Part shown: in pieces, positions 5,506 through 12,609 of the stretch
How the letters are laid out: each line of letters begins with the position of its first letter
Numbering within the stretch: position 1 is the stretch's first letter
Assembly (NCBI GenBank): GCA_945787305.1
Contig: CALZIH010000025.1
Span: forward strand, 1 to 19,215
Length of the DNA: 19,215 bases
Source of the DNA: an uncultured Desulfobulbaceae bacterium
GTDB taxonomy: Bacteria > Desulfobacterota > Desulfobulbia > Desulfobulbales > Desulfobulbaceae
Reading direction: 5' to 3'
Program-made: the position numbers and the translations under genes
The notes under the pieces: generated by a model
Database searches by the model: none
The model's input: the letters and a program-made list of their open reading frames with translations, nothing else
Told to the model about the DNA's origin: nothing

Positions 5506-6557
5506 TGCTGATGAGCTGGAAGCGGATGTGGGCCATGTTCAAGGCCAGAAATTACGAGTTTTTTCGCGACAAAGCAGCCTTTGGCTGGAATTTTCTGTTC
5601 CCGTTTCTGATTATTGCCGGTTTTGGCATCATTTTCGGGGGACGGGATTATTCAGGATTTAAGGTTGGTGCTTTTCCGCTGCCAGACCAAAAGGTTACGA
5701 TCGCTGAAACCAATTTGCCAAAGAAATTCGCCACAACAAAGTATCTTGAATTCATAGGGTTCAAGAACCTTGACAAGGGCCTTGAAAAATTGCAGCATCA
5801 CAAGATCGATTTCCTGGTGCGACTGGATTCGGCGGAGAATCAATACTGGCTGCTTGATTCCTCGCCAAAGGGATATATTGTGGAGCGACTGTTTCAGGCC
5901 GCACTGATTCCGGAAGGCTCGGGCTACGGTGAGAAGATCGAGGTACAGGGTGGGGATATTCGATATATTGACTGGCTGTTTCCGGGAATCCTGGCAATGA
6001 ACATGATGTTCAGCGCCTTGTGGGGGGTTGGCTATATCATAGTGCGCTACAGGAAAAACGGTGTGCTCAAACGGTTGAAGGCTACGCCCCTTACGGCGAT
6101 CGAATATCTCACCGCACAGGCCTTGTCACGTATATTCCTCTTGATGTTCACTCTGGTCATCGTCTGGATAGGAGCTGACCTGCTCTTTTCCTTCCACGTT
6201 GCCGGATCGTATCTCGACCTGTTCATCGTCTTTTTCTTTGGCAGCCTCAGCCTTACTTCCATTGGACTGCTACTGGCTGCAAGGGGGACAAGTGAGGAAT
6301 TCACCAGCGGTGCCCTCAATTTTATCGCCTGGCCGATGATGTTTCTTTCCGAGGTCTGGTTCTCTTTGGAAGGAGCGCCGCAATGGGTAAAGACCTTCTC
6401 CCAGTTCCTGCCGCTGACCCACCTGCTGGCGGCTGCGCGCAAGATCATGAACGACGGGGCAACACTTTTTGAAGTGGGCAATGAGTGCCTACTCTTGCTC
6501 GCAATTACCTCGGTGTGCCTCGGCCTTGGCGCTATGCTCTTTTCCTGGAACGAATGA
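5505..6557 (+). CDS. ABC-2 type permease, 350 aa
   Basis: An N-terminal membrane segment (about residues 25-46, AAFGWNFLFPFLIIAGFGII) is followed by an extracytoplasmic domain of about 110 residues. Five more hydrophobic spans follow from IDWLFPGILAMNMMF (about 155) to the C-terminus. The cytoplasmic loop YRKNGVLKRLKATPLTAIEYL is the typical ABC-2/DrrB coupling region. Together with the upstream ATPase it should form an exporter, probably a homodimer of this permease with two ATPase subunits. Translation is coupled through the one-base stop/start overlap. A second ATG two codons in (5511) is an equally possible start. No terminator was found after the gene. Confidence 0.92.
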   Translation: MLMSWKRMWAMFKARNYEFFRDKAAFGWNFLFPFLIIAGFGIIFGGRDYSGFKVGAFPLPDQKVTIAETNLPKKFATTKYLEFIGFKNLDKGLEKLQHHKIDFLVRLDSAENQYWLLDSSPKGYIVERLFQAALIPEGSGYGEKIEVQGGDIRYIDWLFPGILAMNMMFSALWGVGYIIVRYRKNGVLKRLKATPLTAIEYLTAQALSRIFLLMFTLVIVWIGADLLFSFHVAGSYLDLFIVFFFGSLSLTSIGLLLAARGTSEEFTSGALNFIAWPMMFLSEVWFSLEGAPQWVKTFSQFLPLTHLLAAARKIMNDGATLFEVGNECLLLLAITSVCLGLGAMLFSWNE

Positions 6558-6750
6558 TCCCCTGTTGATCAAGCCCGATCCTCAACAGTTTTCCTGAATC
6601 TGTGAGCAGACGGTAGCAGCTCAGGTGCGACAATTTGCCACATTTCTTTCATTGGCTTTCTCAAATATAGTTACAGGGAATATTTGCACGTTGTCAGGCA
6701 AAAGCGGCTAACCTGCACGGTAAAGAAACATAAAAAATGAGGAGGGAGAG

Positions 6751-7191
6751 ATGATGAAACTTCTAAAAATGATGTTGTTGGGTGTATCTATTGCACTGCT
6801 TTTTGCTGGTTGTGCCACAACTAAAACTGCAGATACATCAAGTGACCGCCAGGATATTTTATATACTTGTGATTGTGGTCCCCAGTGTAAATGCAATACC
6901 GTTAGTACAAGCCCTGGCAATTGTGCCTGTGGTAAACCTTTAAAATGGGGCCACATCCTAGCAGTGGAAGGAAATGAAGTTGTGCTCTGCCAGTGTAACG
7001 AAGGCTGTCAATGCAAAGGTCTTGATCCCAAAGATCCTTCCAAATGCATGTGTGGAAACCCTGTCAAACGTGTAAACCTAGAAGGAACCGGTATATATTT
7101 CTGTAACTGTGGTGGTTCTTGTAAGTGCAATACAGCCTCAGATAAAGCAGGGAAATGTAAATGTGGCATGAAATTGAAACAAATTAAATAG
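6751..7191 (+). CDS. Lipoprotein with three cysteine-rich repeats
   Basis: A type II signal peptide with lipobox LFAG-C puts the lipidated cysteine at residue 21. The mature part is three tandem units of about 33-36 residues, each with CxCxxxCxC, a 10-12 residue spacer and a CxCG motif: YTCDCGPQCKC...CACGKPL, VLCQCNEGCQCK...CMCGNPV and YFCNCGGSCKC...CKCGMKL. This gives 18 mature cysteines plus the lipidated one. The dense CxC pairs, with no histidine cluster, suggest soft-metal (Cu, Cd, Zn) binding at the envelope, metallothionein-like in chemistry though not in family. AGGAGGGAGAG precedes two adjacent ATGs (6751 and 6754); either could be used. The gene stands alone. Confidence 0.82.
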   Translation: MMKLLKMMLLGVSIALLFAGCATTKTADTSSDRQDILYTCDCGPQCKCNTVSTSPGNCACGKPLKWGHILAVEGNEVVLCQCNEGCQCKGLDPKDPSKCMCGNPVKRVNLEGTGIYFCNCGGSCKCNTASDKAGKCKCGMKLKQIK

Positions 7192-7192
7192 G

Positions 7193-7240
7193 ATGGTCTC
7201 GTAAAAAGTCAAAAACGCTATTTTCGCTGTACGGAATGAC
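7193..7240. repeat. Dispersed 'GTAAAAAGTC' intergenic repeat
   Basis: GATGGTCTCGTAAAAAGTC directly follows the lipoprotein stop. A related GATGAACTCATAAAAAGTC occurs at 16291-16309. The same core is common between genes in Desulfobacterota genomes. It is followed here by CGCTGTACGGAATGAC, the usual companion sequence. Confidence 0.45.
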
Positions 7241-7261
7241 AATGAGTTATAACCTTACCGC

Positions 7262-7367
7262 TGTCGGTGGCGTGGCTTTTTAGGGCACCGACAAATAGGG
7301 AAAGTTGCCAACCCTGCCGGAAGGTAGGGACGAAAAGCTACGGGTCTCTTCAGATAGCCGGGCTGCC
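7262..7367 (+). ncRNA. GEMM-class cyclic-dinucleotide riboswitch aptamer (c-di-GMP-I or cGAMP type)
   Basis: The core GGGACGAAAAGCTACGGGTC followed by AGATAGCCGGGCTGCC matches the GEMM-I consensus (GGGACGCAAAGCCacgGGuCu...GAUAGCCGGGUUGCC). The P2 hairpin CCCTGCC-GGAA-GGTAGGG (7312-7329) has a GNRA tetraloop preceded by CAA, as expected for receptor docking. An 8-bp hairpin TGTCGGTG/CACCGACA (7262-7269 and 7286-7293) leads in. Some core bases differ from the consensus (GAAAAGCT for GCAAAGCC), and the 5' junction is longer than usual. GEMM-Ib members in this phylum sense cGAMP; I cannot assign the ligand without a structural alignment. Confidence 0.78.
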
Positions 7368-7397
7368 TTTGTAAAAAGGTAGTCCGGCTTTTTTTTT
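7356..7397 (+). terminator. Riboswitch expression-platform terminator
   Basis: AGCCGGGCTGCC (7356-7367) pairs over 12 bp (two G-U pairs) with GGTAGTCCGGCT (7378-7389) and runs into nine T. Its 5' arm is the 3' strand of the riboswitch aptamer, so ligand-bound aptamer and terminator should be mutually exclusive. That predicts a switch turned on by ligand. Confidence 0.88.
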
Positions 7398-7699
7398 CAG
7401 CTCACAATGAATAAAAAAGATCAATTTCACAAAATAAGTAATTCTAACTATATGAATAAATTCGCCGCAGTGATTCAATACAGGTAAATCGACTGTTGGA
7501 GAGGTGAAAAGAGAAATTCAAAATACATTTTTGCCCTTAACACAACGTAATGGTCAACAATTTGAATTTTCAGCATAATTCAACATGCATTTACTTCTAA
7601 AGAATAGAAGGAATGATTCATCTTAGAGAAAAAGCAACCTAAATCAACCCATAGCCACCAGGCCAGGATGCTATATGGTGCATACGGATAGTTTAAGAC
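7398..7699. other. Leader between riboswitch terminator and TPR gene
   Basis: About 300 AT-rich bases. A 26-residue frame (7407-7487) starts just after the T run without a ribosome-binding site. Nothing else recognisable was seen, and no second promoter is obvious. Confidence 0.4.
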
Positions 7700-8263
7700 A
7701 TGATACCACTTGACCGGAATCTATTGATAACAGGAACAAGCATTTCTCTGATTGCTTTATCTTTTGCAGTTCTCAAGTCTTTTAAAGTAAAGCGAAGGCG
7801 AAAGCAAAAAAAAAGTATAGTCTGGAGAGCCTTAAGCCGTGAGATCGGCTACAGGCAAACCATGGTGCCATGTTTAAATGGCTTGGGATATGTCTATTTT
7901 GCTCTTGGTCAGCATAAAAAAGCCATTAAATATCACACTCAAGCCCTGGCCTTTGCTCGTGAGATTAATAATCGCAAAGAAGAAAGCATCTCGTTAGGCA
8001 GCCTGGGCCGTGCTTACCATTACCTCAATCAATACCACAAGGCTATTGCGTGTTACCGCCAAGCTCAGGCTTTTACCCGTGAGATCGGCGACCAGCAAAG
8101 GGAAGGCGACCATTTAGGCGACCTTGGAAATACGTATCGCTCCCTTGGAGAGTACGACAGGGCAAGGGAGAACCTTGAACAATCCATTGTAGTTTTGGAA
8201 GAAATCAAGTCCCCTAATGCGGAAAAAATGCGAAAGAAACTCGTCGAAATGGAAGCCCGGTAG
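7700..8263 (+). CDS. Membrane-anchored TPR protein, 187 aa
   Basis: An N-terminal hydrophobic stretch (residues about 8-27) is followed by a very basic linker (KVKRRRKQKK). Three 40-residue tetratricopeptide repeats of the 'GxLGxxYxxLGxxxxAIxxYxQALxxxREIGDRxxE' type lie at about 57-96, 97-136 and 137-175. Residues 43-55 (RALSREIGYRQTM) look like the tail of a fourth repeat whose front half is missing, so the N-terminus may have been replaced or truncated. TPRs hold protein partners; no effector domain is present, whereas relatives often carry a CHAT peptidase or kinase. No Shine-Dalgarno is visible, and the ATG is the first start after an in-frame TAA. The upstream GEMM riboswitch probably controls it. 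Confidence 0.75.
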   Translation: MIPLDRNLLITGTSISLIALSFAVLKSFKVKRRRKQKKSIVWRALSREIGYRQTMVPCLNGLGYVYFALGQHKKAIKYHTQALAFAREINNRKEESISLGSLGRAYHYLNQYHKAIACYRQAQAFTREIGDQQREGDHLGDLGNTYRSLGEYDRARENLEQSIVVLEEIKSPNAEKMRKKLVEMEAR

Positions 8264-8374
8264 AGATCACCAGACAAAATACAGCACAATAGTTATTGCG
8301 CAATATTGACTGGATTAATGCAGGAACAGTAGTTTCTCTTCACGGAATCAGGGTTTACTGGAAACAAAAAAAGC

Positions 8375-11107
8375 CTACCTTCCAATACGGCTTCTGATAA
8401 ACTTGTCGATTTCAAGACCGATAAAACCGGGCAGCAGACAGATAAGGATAATGGGCCACCATTCTGCCGGGAACGGTGCGGTTTTAAACAGGGCGGAAAC
8501 AGACGGAAAAAAGGTGGGCAGGAGCCTGGTTGTAACGCTGATCAGGATACCCAGCAAGAGCCATTTATTTGAAAAGGGACTGAAGGTAAAGGCTGATCGA
8601 TTGACCGAGCGGGCACTGCAAACAAAGCCGAAATGGGCCATAAGAACTGCCCAGAAGGCGGCAGTCTGGGCCTGGGTAAGGAGAAGCGGATCAATGATCG
8701 TTCTCCCGGAAACTGCCGGAGCTCCAAAATAATGAAAGACCATAAAACCGCAGGCGGCAATGATTCCACCCATGATAATGACCCGCTGCACAAAAAGACC
8801 GTCAACAATCTTTTTATCATGCTCAATGGGCGGTCTTGACAGCAGGCCACTGGCCTTTTTTTCCATGATCAGCGGTATGGTGAGAAAAATCGAATCAAGC
8901 AGGTTGACCCATAGGATCTGCACCGGTTCCAGAGGAAGCCTGACCCCGAACAACGGTATAAGAGGAGCCATGAGGACAGCGCCCATGACCAGGAGGGCCT
9001 GACCGGCATTGGTGGGCAGCGTATAGAGGATCGCTCTTTCCAGATTATTCCAGGTATGACGGCCTTCCTCGACGGCTTTGACAATAGTGGCAAAGTTATC
9101 ATCCGTGAGGATCATATCCGAGGCTTCCTTGCTCACTTCGGTTCCGGATATGCCCATGGCAACCCCGATATTGGCCGCCTTCAGAGCCGGGGCATCATTC
9201 ACCCCATCGCCGGTCATGGCAACGATATGTCCATGTTTCTGGAACTGCCGGGCTATTCTCAGCTTGTGTACGGGGGCCACCCTGGCATAAACAGAAACAT
9301 ATTCCACCTGCTCGTATAGATCATCATCGCTCAGTTCATCTATCTGTTCTCCGGTCAACATGCGGGAGTTGTCCCTGGCAACAATGCCGAGATCACGAGC
9401 GATGGCCAGTGCTGTCAGTCCATGGTCACCGGTTATCATGACCGGCTTGATTCCCGCCTGCTTGCACATTGCCACGGCCTCAACCACTTCAGGCCGGGGC
9501 GGGTCAATCATACCTTTTAAACCCAAAAAGGTTAGTTCCCGTATGTCTTCCACGGTAAGGATGGCCTTAGACTTGGGCACTCTTTTATGGGCCATGCCCA
9601 GGACCCGCAGGGCATTGCCTGCCATTTCCTCGGCCGCCCTTATAGACTCTTCTCTCTGGAGAGAGACGCGCCGATCATCATACAGTTGTTCCGAACAGAG
9701 GGAGAGAATCTTTTCAGGTGAGCCTTTGACGAAAATAATGTTCTCGTCAATATTCTCATGGAGGGTAGCCATGAACATGGATTCCGAATTGAATGGAATT
9801 TCATCGAGCTGTTGCATGGTTTGCAGCTCCCCTGCCTTCATGGCGGAAACAATCAGAGCGCCCTCGGTTGGATCACCAATGATGTGATAAAATCCGTTTT
9901 CCTCTACCAGTTTTGAGGAATTACAGAGGTATCCGGCAAGCAGGGTTTGCCGCAGAGATGAATCCATATCCTGGTATTCGATCCTGCTCCCATCCAGAAC
10001 ATAATGACCCTTGGGATCATAACCAATCCCCACGACATTATATATTTTTCCGCCGGCATACACCTTCTGCACGGTCATCTCGTTTTTTGTCAAGGTGCCG
10101 GTCTTGTCGGAGCAGATGACGGTGGTGGATCCAAGGGTCTCGGCAGCCGGCAGCCTGCGGGTAAGCGCCTTGTTGGCTGCCATTGCCGAAGCAGAGAGGG
10201 CCAGGGTGGTGGTCACGATCATCGGCAGCATCTCCGGGATGGCTGCCACGATCAGGGATACTGAAGCCAGGAAGCTGTACACCAATTCATACCCGAAGAG
10301 ATAGCCGAGAAAGAAATTGATGCTGCCAATGGCGATAATGGCGATAATCAGGGTATGGGTGAATTCCCGAATTTTTTTCTGCAAAGGGGTTTCAACCATG
10401 TCGGTTGTTTTCACCAGCACAGCGATTTTACCGAACTCGGTCTGCTCACCGGTGGCAACCACAACGCCCCTGGCAATGCCCCGCGTAAGAAAGGTACCAC
10501 TGAAAACTATGCACTTGCGGTCTCCCAGGATGACATTGTTTCGATCCAGGGCATCACTTGATTTGCTGACCGGCACTGATTCACCGGTCAGGGCGGATTC
10601 ATCAGTACAGGCATTACGGGCCATAAAGAGACGCATGTCTGCCGGAATTCTATCTCCCTCGCCCAGCACCACAACATCGCCCGGCACGACATCGCGTGAC
10701 GGTATAACCAGCTCGGTATCGTCGCGCAGGACTTTGGTTTCAGTTACGATCATGCCCTGCAATGCTTCCAGGGCCCGCTCCGCCTTGCCTTCCTGGATGA
10801 AACCGAGGATGGCGTTGAGAATGACCACACCGATGATGACAATGGTATCGGCCCACATTGCATTGCCCATCAGGGAGAGAAAAGTGGTTATTGTGGCAGC
10901 GGCCAACAGAATATAGACCAGAGGATTGTGAAACTGCCGCAGAAAGCGGATAAGTGCGCTTGGCCTGCTTACCTTTAATTCGTTATACCCAAATTGTTTC
11001 AACCGCCCAATGGCTTCAGCCGAAGTCAACCCCTGTGGAGAAGTCTGCAGCCTGTGAAACACTCTTTCTGATTCAAGCCTGTGCCAATCGGCCACCTGAT
11101 CTTTCAT
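8375..11107 (-). CDS. Cation-transporting P-type ATPase, 910 aa
   Basis: A full-length P2-type pump. The cation-ATPase N-terminal domain is seen in WHRLESERVFHRLQTSPQGL (8-27), the actuator motif is TGES, and the phosphorylation site is SDKTGTLT with Asp334. The nucleotide-binding domain has FVKGSPEKIL and the hinge is MTGDGVNDAPALKAA. A C-terminal six-helix membrane region follows, with a cation_ATPase_C-type MEKKASGLLSRPP loop. The ion-binding helix M4 reads IPEMLPMIVTTTLA (Glu292), as in MgtA/MgtB, not the PEGLP of Ca2+ pumps. M6 reads WVNLLDS, with Asn and Asp one residue closer than in SERCA NLVTD. Overall similarity is to PacL-like P2A pumps, so the ion (Ca2+, Mg2+, Na+ or other) is open. 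It converges on the TPR gene. A weak AGCC/GGCT stem with seven T overlaps the stop codon on the minus strand. Confidence 0.93.
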   Translation of the reverse strand: MKDQVADWHRLESERVFHRLQTSPQGLTSAEAIGRLKQFGYNELKVSRPSALIRFLRQFHNPLVYILLAAATITTFLSLMGNAMWADTIVIIGVVILNAILGFIQEGKAERALEALQGMIVTETKVLRDDTELVIPSRDVVPGDVVVLGEGDRIPADMRLFMARNACTDESALTGESVPVSKSSDALDRNNVILGDRKCIVFSGTFLTRGIARGVVVATGEQTEFGKIAVLVKTTDMVETPLQKKIREFTHTLIIAIIAIGSINFFLGYLFGYELVYSFLASVSLIVAAIPEMLPMIVTTTLALSASAMAANKALTRRLPAAETLGSTTVICSDKTGTLTKNEMTVQKVYAGGKIYNVVGIGYDPKGHYVLDGSRIEYQDMDSSLRQTLLAGYLCNSSKLVEENGFYHIIGDPTEGALIVSAMKAGELQTMQQLDEIPFNSESMFMATLHENIDENIIFVKGSPEKILSLCSEQLYDDRRVSLQREESIRAAEEMAGNALRVLGMAHKRVPKSKAILTVEDIRELTFLGLKGMIDPPRPEVVEAVAMCKQAGIKPVMITGDHGLTALAIARDLGIVARDNSRMLTGEQIDELSDDDLYEQVEYVSVYARVAPVHKLRIARQFQKHGHIVAMTGDGVNDAPALKAANIGVAMGISGTEVSKEASDMILTDDNFATIVKAVEEGRHTWNNLERAILYTLPTNAGQALLVMGAVLMAPLIPLFGVRLPLEPVQILWVNLLDSIFLTIPLIMEKKASGLLSRPPIEHDKKIVDGLFVQRVIIMGGIIAACGFMVFHYFGAPAVSGRTIIDPLLLTQAQTAAFWAVLMAHFGFVCSARSVNRSAFTFSPFSNKWLLLGILISVTTRLLPTFFPSVSALFKTAPFPAEWWPIILICLLPGFIGLEIDKFIRSRIGR

Positions 11108-11282
11108 AGCAAAGTTTCGTTAAATAATGATTTCTATCCTGCTGAACTTAAGTCGCAAATGCAATTTTCTTTACACAAGGGTGCCTTAAAAATTAGGATT
11201 TTCGTTCGAGGTCAAGGTAAGCGAAGCCCCCGAGGAATGCGAATAATTTTACCACAGGCAGAATATTCCCAGGATAAAATTT
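11108..11282. other. Upstream region of the P-type ATPase, up to the second MITE-like copy
   Basis: No gene is evident. The part around 11190-11280 (TTCGTTCGAGG ... CCCGAGGAATGCGAATAATT ... CAGAATATTCCCAGGATAAAAT) has the look of a dispersed Desulfobacterota intergenic repeat, but I see no second copy in the window. The promoter of the leftward ATPase should lie here, yet I cannot pick one with confidence. Confidence 0.35.
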
Positions 11283-11517
11283 TGTGATTACCATCAAAAC
11301 TCAGCTAGTCCTGCTCAGCGAGGGGACTGATTATATTTTTTCTATACCGGGGGCAGAATAATTTTCACCGAAGATAACTATTCAATCATCTGTATCATTC
11401 TTATATGATAAGAAAATAGTTAATCTGTCTCCCGAATTGGTGAAAAAAATTCAGTCCCCTATTTTGAAGGCCGCATAGGCAATTCTACTTTCAAGCTGAG
11501 TATGGATGGTAATCAAC
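11283..11517. mobile_element. MITE-like element, copy 2 (about 230 bp)
   Basis: Terminal inverted repeats TGATTACCATC (11285-11295) and GATGGTAATCA (11505-11515) extend imperfectly to about 22 bp, because both ends also carry ACTCAGCT just inside. An 8-bp direct repeat TAAAATTT flanks it (11275-11282 and 11518-11525). An inner inverted pair GGGGACTGA (11322-11330) and TCAGTCCCC (11451-11459) adds a second layer. It is in inverse orientation to copy 1 and about 60 bp longer at its right end. It encodes no protein. Confidence 0.82.
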
Positions 11518-11638
11518 TAAAATTTAAAGCATAACCCCGAGATCGGGCGAAAATACAATTATTCAAGGTAGCCTTTAATTTATCGGTGCAACAAGAATAA
11601 AAGCGGGACGGTACTTTTTTAAGCCAAGACCTTCTTCC

Positions 11639-11666
11639 TTGACAACGCCCTAGAGTTACCTAATTT
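11639..11666 (+). promoter_or_regulatory. Sigma-70 promoter candidate for the secreted-protein/tyrosinase unit
   Basis: A perfect TTGACA, a 16-base spacer and TAATTT lie about 100 bases before the secreted protein start. No closer promoter was seen. Confidence 0.45.
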
Positions 11667-11765
11667 TTAATGTGTGTATATGCGACAGGGAGCCTTTCCA
11701 CAAAAAAAGTTCCTGTACGGAATAGCCCCTGCCCTGCACCTCACTCACACCCCAGGGGTAGTCCA

Positions 11766-12299
11766 ATGTTAAAAAACAACATTGCGCTGACATTGATAAT
11801 CTTTATACTTCTCTTCTTGGGCTCAACGGGACAATTAAGTGCAGACATGGTGTGCAAAGTAAGCACCCCCGCTATTGAAACCTGTACCCCCTACCTACTA
11901 TTAGAATCTGCTGATATCAATATTTCCGGGCAAGACAGCTTTGACTTTAAAGGGAGGTACACCGCCTGTTTTCAAGTTGAGGATGTTACCATTAAGGGAA
12001 GGGTGAAACGTTTTTCCTTCCATGACGGTATAGATTTAGAACTTCTTGCCACAGAAATTCAAACATCTCCGAACATCTTCCATGACTTTCCCCGTACCAT
12101 TGGCACGATAACGCTAAAAGAAACTCCTTTGGAAGGATATTTTTTCGATACCTGGGCCACTATCCGAACCCGTGGAGTATACCAGCAAGAGCCTTTTTCA
12201 AAAATAATCCATTGCAAACAAGGGAAGGTAACAGCGGAAGAGAGTTCGCTGCGGAATATATCTGCACCTGGCAAGGCTCCACCTGAAACTGAGCCGTGA
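11766..12299 (+). CDS. Secreted protein of unknown function, 177 aa
   Basis: I chose the ATG at 11766, not an upstream in-frame ATG (11670), because it has AGGGG about nine bases before it and begins a normal Sec signal peptide (MLKNNIALTLIIFILLFLGS, cleavage likely after QLSA, residue 26). The mature part of about 150 residues is beta-rich in appearance, with four cysteines (VCKVSTPAIETCTPY, YTACFQVEDV and KIIHCKQG) that could form two disulfides. It has no motif I recognise. The tail is Pro/Glu-rich. It is followed after 78 bases by the 71-residue protein and the tyrosinase gene in the same direction and may be cotranscribed. A role as an envelope partner of the tyrosinase is possible but unproven. 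Confidence 0.72.
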   Translation: MLKNNIALTLIIFILLFLGSTGQLSADMVCKVSTPAIETCTPYLLLESADINISGQDSFDFKGRYTACFQVEDVTIKGRVKRFSFHDGIDLELLATEIQTSPNIFHDFPRTIGTITLKETPLEGYFFDTWATIRTRGVYQQEPFSKIIHCKQGKVTAEESSLRNISAPGKAPPETEP

Positions 12300-12377
12300 A
12301 AACCTTTGCTTTAAGGTGTTTTTTCATAATGGCCAAAAACATCAAAACCAACGATATTTTTGCCGAGGAGAAATAAT

Positions 12378-12593
12378 ATGAAACAACATATAGAAAACTT
12401 CAAAAACCGTGAGATTGAAATATCTGAAAAAGGACAGCTGACCATTAATTCAAAGCTGATTGATTATGAGTACGACGGCACCAGTAAAAAGTGGTCATCA
12501 AGGTACCTGCCCTATTCGGAATACAACAGCTTACAGGAGCTGGCGAGAGCTATCGCCGACAGCACCGCTGAGTTTGTAAACACTTCGGATTAA
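12378..12593 (+). CDS. 71-residue protein preceding the tyrosinase gene
   Basis: The start at 12378 is favoured over an upstream in-frame ATG (12360) because GAGGAG lies eight bases before it. The protein is small, soluble and without a signal peptide. It has an N-terminal charged part (ENFKNREIEISEKGQL), a Tyr-rich middle (LIDYEYDGTSKKWSSRYLPYSEYNS, residues about 32-56) and a C-terminal helix (LQELARAIADSTAEFV). It has no cysteine and one histidine, so it is unlikely to carry copper. Only 16 bases separate it from the tyrosinase gene. By analogy with Streptomyces MelC1, whose Tyr enters the MelC2 active site, it may be a maturation partner; this rests on gene order and exposed tyrosines only, since the sequences are not recognisably related. 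Confidence 0.7.
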   Translation: MKQHIENFKNREIEISEKGQLTINSKLIDYEYDGTSKKWSSRYLPYSEYNSLQELARAIADSTAEFVNTSD

Positions 12594-12609
12594 AAAAAGG
12601 AGCTCTATT

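Noticed and set aside
8403..10916. Several long rightward frames opposite the P-type ATPase
   Set aside because: They are antisense to strongly conserved ATPase motifs and have low-complexity Ser/Arg/Met composition.
11670..11765. N-terminal 32-residue extension of the secreted protein
   Set aside because: It would bury a good signal peptide; the ATG at 11766 has a ribosome-binding site.
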